64,000 nucleotides of DNA. Source: Oscillospiraceae bacterium CM (lineage in GTDB: Bacteria > Bacillota > Clostridia > Oscillospirales > Oscillospiraceae). The notes below the pieces were generated by a model, which did no database searches, was not told where the DNA came from, and saw nothing but the letters and a program-made list of their open reading frames with translations. Every line of letters starts with the position of its first letter. Within the stretch, counting starts at the first letter, position 1. The stretch is taken from NCBI GenBank assembly GCA_022870705.1, contig CP072107.1:62001-126000 (forward strand), read 5' to 3'. A program made the translations under genes and the position numbers. Below, in pieces: positions 16,673 through 23,566 of the stretch.

Positions 16673-17944
16673 TTATTGCCCGGAAATCTGTTCGACCGGC
16701 AGCCCCGTCAGATACCGACGGAGCATGTCAAGCGCGTGGCTTGCCGCTGTGGTGCGCGTTCTGTCGCGGTCCGGATAGAGCATGAGGCTCCGTGTAAAAA
16801 CCCCGGCCGGTGCCGCAAGAGCGACAAAAACCGTCCCGACGTCGAGGCCGCTGCCGTCGCCGTCCGGCCCGGCGATGCCGGTGATGCCGATACCAAGGTC
16901 CGTGCCGAAAAGCGTTTTGACCCGGATGGCCATCTGCTCGGCAACGTCTTTCGACGCCACGCCCTTTTCTGCAATAAGTGACGCATCGACGCCGAGCACC
17001 GATGTTTTTGACGCCGTAGCGTACGTCGTAACGCCGCCGAAAAAGACGCGTGACGCGCCAGGGATATCCGTCAGGCGTTTGGCTAAAAGACCGCCCGTGC
17101 ACGATTCAGCCGCCGAGAGTGTTGTGCTTTTTTCCGTGAGGAGGGTGATAACCGTTCTTTCCAGACTGTCCGTATCGACGCCGTAAATAATGTCGCCCAA
17201 AATATTGCGGAGCTTTTCAAGAACAGGCGCCAGCATCGCTTCCGCCGCGTCTTTTGAAGCGGCCTTCGCCGTCAGGCGGAGCAGCACCTCGCTGTCCTTG
17301 GCATAGGGGGCGAGCGTCGGGTTATTCATTTCAAGCATCATATCGCGCAGGCGCGACTCAACAGTGCTTTCGCCCTGACCAAATATGTGGATGTTATGCG
17401 AGTGAATCTCCGCGTCGGACAGTGCTTTCAAGTATGGGATCGCACAGTTTTTAAGCATAGCCCGGCATTCGCGCGGAGGGCCGGGCAGCATTAAAACGTG
17501 TGTACCCTCGGCCTCAAAGGCGCAGCCGGGGGCCGTGCCGCAGCCATTGTCAAAGATAACGCAGTCTTCCGGCAAATACGCCTGCTGAAAATTGTTTTCC
17601 GTCATCTCCATATTCTTAAGCCGCGTCTCGAAATAGGCGCGGATTTTCGCGGCTTCGTTTTCGTTGAAAAGGAGCTTTTTACCGAAGGCATCTGCAAGCG
17701 TCTGCTTTGTCAGATCGTCGCACGTCGGGCCGAGGCCGCCCGTTGTGATAATAATATCGGCGCGGTCTTTGGCAATGGCAACGGCCTGTTTGACCCGTTC
17801 GGGATTGTCGCCGACAACGGTGTGGAAAAAGACGTTGATGCCGATCTCCGACAGCGCTTGCGACACATCCTGCGCGTCCGTATTGGCAATGCTCCCCAAA
17901 AGCAGCTCTGTCCCAACGCTGATAATCTCCGCTGTATATGCCAT
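16673..17944 (-). CDS. cinA: CinA family protein (competence/damage-inducible, nicotinamide-nucleotide amidase)
   Basis: Two-domain protein of about 423 residues. The N-terminal molybdopterin-binding-like domain has AEIISVGTELLLGSIANTDAQ and TTGGLGPTCDDLTKQ (about residues 70-85). The C-terminal CinA amidase domain has LSAAESCTGGLLAKRLTDIPGAS and GITGIAGPDGDGSG near 365-378. The family recycles nicotinamide mononucleotide and is tied to competence in some species. The start at 17944 is supported by GGAGG 8 bases upstream; the ORF opens 6 codons earlier without a site. Confidence 0.93.
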   Translation of the reverse strand: MAYTAEIISVGTELLLGSIANTDAQDVSQALSEIGINVFFHTVVGDNPERVKQAVAIAKDRADIIITTGGLGPTCDDLTKQTLADAFGKKLLFNENEAAKIRAYFETRLKNMEMTENNFQQAYLPEDCVIFDNGCGTAPGCAFEAEGTHVLMLPGPPRECRAMLKNCAIPYLKALSDAEIHSHNIHIFGQGESTVESRLRDMMLEMNNPTLAPYAKDSEVLLRLTAKAASKDAAEAMLAPVLEKLRNILGDIIYGVDTDSLERTVITLLTEKSTTLSAAESCTGGLLAKRLTDIPGASRVFFGGVTTYATASKTSVLGVDASLIAEKGVASKDVAEQMAIRVKTLFGTDLGIGITGIAGPDGDGSGLDVGTVFVALAAPAGVFTRSLMLYPDRDRTRTTAASHALDMLRRYLTGLPVEQISGQ

Positions 17945-17997
17945 AGAAAATCCTCCGTTCACGCGGCAGCGTGCCGCGACAGCACCATTTTAAGCAA

Positions 17998-18028
17998 GAA
18001 AACGACGCCCGTCAATGGGGTCGTTTTC
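17998..18028 (-). terminator. Inverted repeat overlapping the thiI stop, probable terminator
   Basis: GAAAACGAC.CC pairs with GG.GTCGTTTTC with one mismatch and a short loop, overlapping the last codon of thiI. The minus-strand 3' side ends in GTTTTCTTG. Confidence 0.5.
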
Positions 18029-19202
18029 ACGAAACGTCGACATGTACGTGTTCTGTCCCGTCGAATGCTTCGCTGACGAGGGTGTCGATACAGAGCGCCG
18101 CCTCCGCCTTTAAAACGTCGTCAAGACGCGGCTTCGTTTTCGGATGGCGCGGCGTAAACACGGTGCAGCAGTCCTCATACGGGAGAATCGACGTGTCAAA
18201 CGTGCCGATTTTTTCCGCCATAGCGACAATGTCCTTTTTGTCGAGCCCAATAACGGGACGCAAAACGGGCATCGTGACGCATGCCTGCGTCGCGGCCATG
18301 GCCTCCAGGGTTTGGCTCGCGACCTGGCCGAGATTTTCACCCGTGACAAGGGCGCGGCAGCCGTGGTAGTCGGCAAGCTTTTCCGAAAGGCGCATCATGA
18401 ACCGGCGCATGATGATTGTAAAAAGCTCTTCCGGGCATTTTTCTCGGATCTCTTCCTGAATATGCGTGAGCGGGACAATTTCCAGCGTCATACGCCCGCA
18501 GTAGCGCGTTAAGAGCCGCGCGAGCTCAATGACCTTTTCCTTGGCTTGCATCGACGTATATGGAAAGGAGAAAAAATGCACGGGGATGATGTGAACACCA
18601 CGCTTGGCGATCATATAAGTAGACACGGGGCTGTCAATCCCACCCGATAAGAGCGAAACGGCCCGGCCGTTTGTGCCGACGGGCAGGCCGCCCGCGCCGG
18701 GGTCAACAGGCCCGTGGACGTACGCCGCGTAATCGCGCACCTCAAGATGGACGGTAAAGTCCGGCGCGTGCACATCAACCTTGACATGCAGATAAGCGTC
18801 GGCCAGTTCACCGCCGACGTACTGCGAGAGCTGAATGGACGTCATCGGAAAACGTTTATCAGCGCGCTTTGTCTCGACCTTAAAGGATTTTGCCCGCGCG
18901 AGCGTATCGCCCAGATAGCGTTTGGCCGTCTCTAAAATAGCGTCTTTATCCTTGGCGCACGCGGCGGCACGCGAGACGGCGACAATGCCGAAAATCGTTT
19001 TGACGGCATCATATGCCCCGTCCATGTCGCACCGGTCGTTTTGCGGCTCAACGTAAATCGTCGACTGCACGGCGTAAATCTTAAAGTCGCCGAACGGCTT
19101 TAAACGTTTTGTGATATTCGCAATGAGCTTGATTTCAAAGCTTCGCCTGTTGAGGCCCTTTAAGACGATTTCGCCTTGTTTGAGGAGTATGATATCTTCC
19201 AT
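18027..19202 (-). CDS. thiI: tRNA 4-thiouridine synthase ThiI
   Basis: ATP-dependent sulfurtransferase for 4-thiouridine at tRNA position 8 and, in many bacteria, thiamin thiazole synthesis. The 391 residues comprise an N-terminal ferredoxin-like plus THUMP region (about 1-165) and a PP-loop ATP pyrophosphatase domain with AVSLLSGGIDSPVSTYMIAKRG (about residue 180) and TGENLGQVASQTLEAM (about 290). There is no C-terminal rhodanese domain, as in Bacillus-type ThiI, so a separate cysteine desulfurase must deliver sulfur; none is adjacent. The ribosome site before the ATG is weak. Confidence 0.94.
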   Translation of the reverse strand: MEDIILLKQGEIVLKGLNRRSFEIKLIANITKRLKPFGDFKIYAVQSTIYVEPQNDRCDMDGAYDAVKTIFGIVAVSRAAACAKDKDAILETAKRYLGDTLARAKSFKVETKRADKRFPMTSIQLSQYVGGELADAYLHVKVDVHAPDFTVHLEVRDYAAYVHGPVDPGAGGLPVGTNGRAVSLLSGGIDSPVSTYMIAKRGVHIIPVHFFSFPYTSMQAKEKVIELARLLTRYCGRMTLEIVPLTHIQEEIREKCPEELFTIIMRRFMMRLSEKLADYHGCRALVTGENLGQVASQTLEAMAATQACVTMPVLRPVIGLDKKDIVAMAEKIGTFDTSILPYEDCCTVFTPRHPKTKPRLDDVLKAEAALCIDTLVSEAFDGTEHVHVDVS

Positions 19203-19258
19203 GCATTATTCCAATCAAAATATTTTGTCGTTGCAGTTATCTTATATGAGCGGGTGTT

Positions 19259-20779
19259 TTATTCCCCATCCCGGAAATCATAAGTCCTGTACTGGATGGC
19301 CTCGGCCAAGTGGGTACGCTCGATGTTTTCACTCTCGGCGAGGTCGGCGATGGTGCGCGCCACGCGTAAAATGCGGTCATACGAGCGGGCGGTGAGACCG
19401 AGGCGGCTGTAGGCGTTTTTCATGAGCTTTTCGCAATCGTCGTTTAAGGCGCAGTATTTTTCAAGCTCTTTGGAGCCGATGTAGGCGTTGCACTCGATCC
19501 CCGATCCGGCATAGCGTTTTTGCTGTAGCGCGCGGGCAGTGTTGACGCGCGCGCGGATGGCTGCCGACGTTTCGGCCTGCGGCCTGTCCCGCAGTTCTTC
19601 ATATTCAAGCGACGGCACTTCGATGTGCAGGTCAATGCGGTCGAGGAGCGGGCCAGAGAGGCGCTCGTGATATTTTTTTACAGAGTTCTCGCCGCAGGTG
19701 CATCGCCGCGTCGGATGGCCGTACCACCCGCAGCGGCACGGGTTCATCGCGCACACGAGCATAAAGCGACAGGGATACGTAATTGACGCCACGGCGCGCG
19801 AGATGGTAACTTGCCCATCCTCGAGCGGCTGGCGCAGAGACTCTAAAACATCGGACGTGAATTCCGGCATCTCGTCTAAAAACAACACGCCGTTGTGGGC
19901 AAGGGAAATTTCGCCCGGTTTGGGGTTTGACGTGCCGCCCGCCATTGCCGTTGACGAAACAGTATGGTGCGGCGAGCGAAAGGGGCGCGTTGTGATAATC
20001 GGGTTATCGCGGCCTGTCATGCCCATGACGGAATGGATTTCTGTGCATTCAAGCATCTCATCGCGGCTCATGTCCGGCAAAATCGTCGGCAGGCGCTTGG
20101 CCAGCATGCTCTTGCCCGCGCCCGGCGGGCCGACGAGGAGGATGTTGTGGCCGCCCGCGGCGGCGACCTCTAAGGCGCGCTTGACGTTATCCTGCCCCTT
20201 GACCTCGGAAAAATCCAGCGTCACGGGGTAGACGGCTACCGGCTCAGTCGGCTTTATAGGCGTTATCGGTTCCGTCCCGTCTAGGTGCCTTAAAAGCTGC
20301 TCAACGTGTGTGACAGGATAGACCGTGACGCCGGTGGCATATGACGCCTCGGCGGCATTGTCCGCCGGGACAAAGAGCTTAGAGATACTTGCCCGCTCGG
20401 CCGCCAGCGCCATCGGCAATGCGCCCGTCACCGGCCGCAGCTCGCCCGAGAGCGAGAGCTCGCCGAAAAAGGCGCTGTCATCCGGGAGGGGATGAATACT
20501 CTCGGCCGCCGCGAGGATGCCCAGCAGCACTGGCAAATCATAAACCGTCCCCGCTTTTTTGGTGTTGGCCGGTGCGAGGTTGACCGTGATGCGGCTTATT
20601 GGGAATTTGATCCCGACGTTTTTCGTCGCGGCGCGCACACGCTCCCGCGCTTCCTTGACGGCAATATCGGCCAAGCCGACGATATCAAAGCTCGGCAGGC
20701 CGCCCGACAAATAGCATTCAACAGAGACCTCGTAGCCGGAAATGCCGCCAAGGCCGAGGGAACGGATTTTTGAAACCAT
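19259..20779 (-). CDS. comM: YifB/ComM family Mg-chelatase-like AAA+ ATPase
   Basis: 506-residue hexameric helicase-type ATPase. ComM drives branch migration of incoming DNA during transformation in Gram-negative species; the role in Firmicutes is less clear. The N-terminal fold opens with KIRSLGLGGISGYEVSVECY and PSFDIVGLAD. The AAA+ core has Walker A VGPPGAGKSMLAKRLPTILP (about residue 210), Walker B GVLFLDEMPEF (about 290) and a CxxC-rich NPCRCGWYGHPTRRCTC segment (about 345-362). The C-terminal domain has GLTARSYDRILRVARTIADL. The start at 20779 is set by AAAGGAG 7 bases upstream; the frame is open 50 codons further but without similarity. A truncated copy of its first codons lies at 21508-21579. 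Confidence 0.93.
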   Translation of the reverse strand: MVSKIRSLGLGGISGYEVSVECYLSGGLPSFDIVGLADIAVKEARERVRAATKNVGIKFPISRITVNLAPANTKKAGTVYDLPVLLGILAAAESIHPLPDDSAFFGELSLSGELRPVTGALPMALAAERASISKLFVPADNAAEASYATGVTVYPVTHVEQLLRHLDGTEPITPIKPTEPVAVYPVTLDFSEVKGQDNVKRALEVAAAGGHNILLVGPPGAGKSMLAKRLPTILPDMSRDEMLECTEIHSVMGMTGRDNPIITTRPFRSPHHTVSSTAMAGGTSNPKPGEISLAHNGVLFLDEMPEFTSDVLESLRQPLEDGQVTISRAVASITYPCRFMLVCAMNPCRCGWYGHPTRRCTCGENSVKKYHERLSGPLLDRIDLHIEVPSLEYEELRDRPQAETSAAIRARVNTARALQQKRYAGSGIECNAYIGSKELEKYCALNDDCEKLMKNAYSRLGLTARSYDRILRVARTIADLAESENIERTHLAEAIQYRTYDFRDGE

Positions 20780-20797
20780 GGAACCGCTCCTTTCAAG
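20712..20797. repeat. Direct repeat copy A (comM 5' end and ribosome site)
   Basis: Functional copy, covering the ribosome binding site and first codons of comM. Its partner is 21512-21597. Confidence 0.85.
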
Positions 20798-20814
20798 GGT
20801 TAGGTTTATTTCTT

Positions 20815-21486
20815 TCAAACGAAAATAAACATCAAAAAGTCCCAATACATATGCAAAGAAATCGGTACCATAATGTTTTTCGTTTTTATAAAAGCCCGGC
20901 CAAATACGATACCTAGAACAATAATACACAGAAAACCCATGTTTTTAAAGTTAGTAAAAAGTGTTTTTTCATATATCCATATCGGAAAATGAATGAATAA
21001 AAACAGCATGGCGTTGAGTATCAGCATCAGCCACATCTGTTTTTTCGAGCAACCTTTGACGGTTGCGTTTAAGAGCCAGCCCCTGAAAACGAGTTCTTCT
21101 GAAATACCGACAAACAAAACAATGATGAGCGTAGAATAAGTAAAATCCGGAGAAACGAAGATCCCGCCATGTAGCAAACAGCTTGCAACCAGAATGTAAA
21201 TTGTGAAAAAAGCAAACACAGGCAGATATTTCAGCCAGTTTACCGTGTTGAAAAACATGTCTTTCAGCGAGACATAAACGTCGTCTTTAAAATACTTAAT
21301 TAATAGAAAAGCAGGGCCTGTCCAAACGATGTTTTTAATTAAGACCGTCTTAATTATTGTTTCGAACAAATCATTATCTAGTAAACTGATTTGAGGGGTT
21401 ATGATTAACTCGACGAAAGCCCATAAGGTATAAAACACAATGCAGTATATAATCAAAGTGAATATTACTGTATGTTTTATATTCAT
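20815..21486 (-). CDS. CPBP family intramembrane metalloprotease
   Basis: 223-residue multi-pass membrane protein of the CPBP/CAAX-protease (Abi) family. About six hydrophobic segments are visible. The conserved motif EELVFRGWLLNA (about residues 110-121) carries the Glu-Glu and Arg of motif 1, and LFLFIHFPIWIY provides the second-motif His. Members process lipoproteins or peptides, and some give bacteriocin self-immunity. The gene is clearly A+T-richer than its neighbours, and it sits between comM and a duplicated comM 5' fragment, so it is probably acquired. It ends 35 bp before the comM start, inside comM's leader. Confidence 0.85.
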   Translation of the reverse strand: MNIKHTVIFTLIIYCIVFYTLWAFVELIITPQISLLDNDLFETIIKTVLIKNIVWTGPAFLLIKYFKDDVYVSLKDMFFNTVNWLKYLPVFAFFTIYILVASCLLHGGIFVSPDFTYSTLIIVLFVGISEELVFRGWLLNATVKGCSKKQMWLMLILNAMLFLFIHFPIWIYEKTLFTNFKNMGFLCIIVLGIVFGRAFIKTKNIMVPISLHMYWDFLMFIFV

Positions 21487-21507
21487 AATACCTATTTGGC
21501 CTCCTGT

Positions 21508-21579
21508 TTAGTAGCATTCAACCGAGACCTCATAGCCGGATGTGCTGCTAAGGCTGTGGGAACGGATTTTTGAGACCAT
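21508..21579 (-). pseudogene. Duplicated 5' fragment of comM (24 codons, ends in stop)
   Basis: The minus strand reads ATG then MVSKIRSHSLSSTSGYEV... and stops after 23 residues, matching the first 23 residues of comM (MVSKIRSLGLGGISGYEV...). The DNA match extends through the ribosome binding site to about 21597 and aligns with 20712-20797 at a constant 800-bp offset, with about 10 mismatches in 86 bases. The remnant lies directly upstream of the CPBP gene. It may act as a leader peptide whose ribosome site drives coupled translation, or may simply be decaying. Confidence 0.85.
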
Positions 21580-21597
21580 AGAACCGCTCCTTTCAGG
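21512..21597. repeat. Direct repeat copy B (comM 5' remnant)
   Basis: About 88% identical to 20712-20797 by eye. The two copies bracket the CPBP protease gene. Confidence 0.85.
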
Positions 21598-21612
21598 GAG
21601 ATGAAGTTTTTC

Positions 21613-22446
21613 TTATGCGTTGCTGACTTCGGTCAGCTGTGACTTGCCAAAGCTTTTATCACCATTAAGCCATTGCCATGATTCGTGCAACGTGAGACGT
21701 CCATCCGAGAGTATTTCAGGATAGCTTTTGCACTCGCCGGCCCTTATGTTCCCCATGTCATTTGTATGTACATAAGAAAACTCAAGACTGCCGTCTCGTT
21801 GGACGAATCCGGCCAAAAACCCTTTGACAATTCCACCGCCGGAATACTCCGCCCAAATATGCCTGTCGCTCTGATGGTAACAAAACCGTGTCTTCTCACC
21901 GGCTTCTCCGTTGGTCGAATTCCGCATTGTCACAAAAGATTTGCCGTCATATGAAATCTCATCTTGTTTTTCCGGACAAGCGGTTTCTTGTCGTTTTAGC
22001 TGCATCATATGGTAGCATAAAAAATCGCCGTTGCCCGTCACGATTTTATAAAATTCCGTTTCGGTATAGCCGCGGCTTCGATAGAAGGCAAGTGCGGCGA
22101 GTGATGAAGCCAGATAAATTGTGTCATACGATTCAAAAACCTGACGCTCTAAAAAATGCATGAGTTGACAACCGTAGCCTTGATGCTGTACAGCAGGGAA
22201 TACAAACAAACGGTGAATCTCGTTTTCTTTTACCGAGCCTGTTCCGAGCGCCTGGCCATTTTCACCAAAAAGCAAATAGACAAAGCCGCTGTCAATGTCT
22301 GTCAGGATTGCCTGTTTGCTGTGGTGCAACAAGAAGTAGTCAACAGCGCCGGACGGATAATAACGGGGGAAAACGACGCGAATCGTCTCGTGGACAATAT
22401 GTTGGACGATTTCAAGCTGGGCTGCCGATGCCTTGATAATCTGCAT
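21613..22446 (-). CDS. GNAT acetyltransferase fused to a C-terminal beta-rich domain
   Basis: 277 residues. The N-terminal half (about 1-150) is a GNAT acetyltransferase: GTGSVKENEIHRLFVFPAVQHQGYGCQLMHFLE contains the acetyl-CoA loop Q-H-Q-G-Y-G, and YLASSLAALAFYRSRGYTE is the typical last helix-strand. The C-terminal about 115 residues (from EISYDGKSF to SQLTEVSNA) form a separate strand-rich domain of the type often labelled 'N-acetylglutamate synthase' in Firmicutes annotations, although it has no acetyltransferase motif itself. The substrate is unknown. GAGG precedes the ATG. It lies 13 bp downstream of the VOC gene and is probably in one transcript with it. Confidence 0.8.
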   Translation of the reverse strand: MQIIKASAAQLEIVQHIVHETIRVVFPRYYPSGAVDYFLLHHSKQAILTDIDSGFVYLLFGENGQALGTGSVKENEIHRLFVFPAVQHQGYGCQLMHFLERQVFESYDTIYLASSLAALAFYRSRGYTETEFYKIVTGNGDFLCYHMMQLKRQETACPEKQDEISYDGKSFVTMRNSTNGEAGEKTRFCYHQSDRHIWAEYSGGGIVKGFLAGFVQRDGSLEFSYVHTNDMGNIRAGECKSYPEILSDGRLTLHESWQWLNGDKSFGKSQLTEVSNA

Positions 22447-22459
22447 ATGCGCACCTCGC

Positions 22460-22933
22460 TTACGACATATTTAAGCAAGTCCTCACGAAATCAGGCGGGA
22501 CATCCATCCGGGCGGCCGTTTCTTCAACAGATAGCCCGGCGTCAAAAAAGCGCCTGACAACAGCGGTCATGTTTTCACCGACTTCAATAATATGCCGGTC
22601 GGGGTCATAAAATCGGATCACGCGCTGGCCCCATGCATGCTCCATAAGGGGATGAACGTATTCAATGCCGTCAAGACGATTCAGCTTGGCTGCAAAACCG
22701 TCGATATCATCTTCCTCAAAATAGAGCTCGGCAACATGGCTGCCGAAAAGGATTTCGTCATCCCGTTTTTGTATAAAGCCTTTCCAGGTATCAAGCGTCT
22801 GCAAGGCAATCCCGCCCGTCAGCGTGACGTTTGCCCCAAAATCCGCCGCCACTTCAAGACCCAAAACGGCAGCGTAAAATTGCTTTGACAGACTCATATC
22901 GTGAACGGCGATTAATGTGCATTGATATTTCAT
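22460..22933 (-). CDS. VOC (glyoxalase/bleomycin-resistance) superfamily protein
   Basis: 157 residues. The first about 118 form one VOC beta-alpha-beta-beta-beta module: CTLIAVHDMSLSKQFYAAVLGLEVAADFG..., then YFEEDDIDGFAAKLNRL and WGQRVIRFYDPDRHIIEVGE, where the final Glu is the usual metal ligand. A short C-terminal helical extension (VVRRFFDAGLSVEETAARMDVPPDFVRTC) resembles a helix-turn-helix. The start overlaps the end of the TfoX-domain gene by 4 bp (ATGA). The substrate cannot be deduced; metal-dependent isomerase or antibiotic-binding roles are possible. Confidence 0.82.
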   Translation of the reverse strand: MKYQCTLIAVHDMSLSKQFYAAVLGLEVAADFGANVTLTGGIALQTLDTWKGFIQKRDDEILFGSHVAELYFEEDDIDGFAAKLNRLDGIEYVHPLMEHAWGQRVIRFYDPDRHIIEVGENMTAVVRRFFDAGLSVEETAARMDVPPDFVRTCLNMS

Positions 22934-23262
22934 TTGCGGTCAACCTCTGGCTTCACTTTCTTCTTCGGAACAGCTGTCACTGACTCCAAAAGCACGGCGA
23001 CACGGCGGCTGCGCTCCGCGTCGTCGATATCGAGAATATAATGTTCCTTCGCACCCGTGTATGGGACGCCGACCTCAGCGCCCGACATCTCTTCGTGCAG
23101 AATGTCAAGCTTTTTGACATAGACGGTATTGTCGCAGACGAGGAGTACCGGCTTATCATTAACGTATACCATATATTCGCCAAACATTTTCCGATATCGA
23201 ATGCGGCCGGCACCGTCAACCTGCTTTGAGACGTGTTCAACAAAATCCTGTGTTGTGGACAT
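22930..23262 (-). CDS. TfoX N-terminal domain protein
   Basis: 110 residues, almost entirely the TfoX N-terminal domain: FVEHVSKQVDGAGRIRYRKMFGEYMVYVNDKPVLLVCDNTVYVK and later YTGAKEHYILDIDDAERSRRVAVLLESV. In gamma-proteobacteria TfoX/Sxy is a competence activator, but stand-alone N-domain proteins in Firmicutes have no established role. It is the first gene of a minus-strand unit with the VOC and GNAT genes, translationally coupled to the VOC gene. Confidence 0.82.
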   Translation of the reverse strand: MSTTQDFVEHVSKQVDGAGRIRYRKMFGEYMVYVNDKPVLLVCDNTVYVKKLDILHEEMSGAEVGVPYTGAKEHYILDIDDAERSRRVAVLLESVTAVPKKKVKPEVDRK

Positions 23263-23386
23263 AGAAACATCCTCCCGAGTGACTGCAAGCCCGATATAAT
23301 TCCGTCATTTTTGATAAATAGCGGCTGGCGCACCGTCGACACATTTTCGAAATTTTTCATCGGAACAGGGTAAAATTTGTCAACTC

Positions 23387-23416
23387 AGTATAGCATTAAT
23401 CGTGTAATGTTTGCAA
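23387..23416 (-). promoter_or_regulatory. Possible promoter for the tfoX-VOC-GNAT unit
   Basis: Minus-strand -35 TTGCAA (23411-23416) and -10 TATACT (23387-23392) are separated by 18 bp, about 125 bp upstream of the TfoX-domain start. Confidence 0.35.
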
Positions 23417-23459
23417 CCGAAGACGCCTAAAATGCGGGGGAATTCATGGAAAAACACAA

Positions 23460-23488
23460 TTTACACGGTCTTTCGGGAATGATATAAT
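23460..23488 (+). promoter_or_regulatory. Sigma-A promoter for nifJ
   Basis: -35 TTTACA (23460-23465) and perfect -10 TATAAT (23483-23488) are separated by 17 bp. The start would be about 70 bp upstream of the nifJ ATG. Confidence 0.7.
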
Positions 23489-23566
23489 AGTTTAACTATT
23501 CAAATCGGTGAATTTGACGAGAATTTATGGACGGACGAAACTTGATCCAGAAAGGATGCTAAATTA

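Larger units (their letters stand above)
23263..23566. other. 304-bp divergent intergenic region
   Basis: Lies between the TfoX-domain gene (leftward) and nifJ (rightward). It holds the nifJ promoter at 23460-23488 and a weaker leftward promoter candidate at 23387-23416. No ORF with coding character and no RNA gene was seen. Confidence 0.7.
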
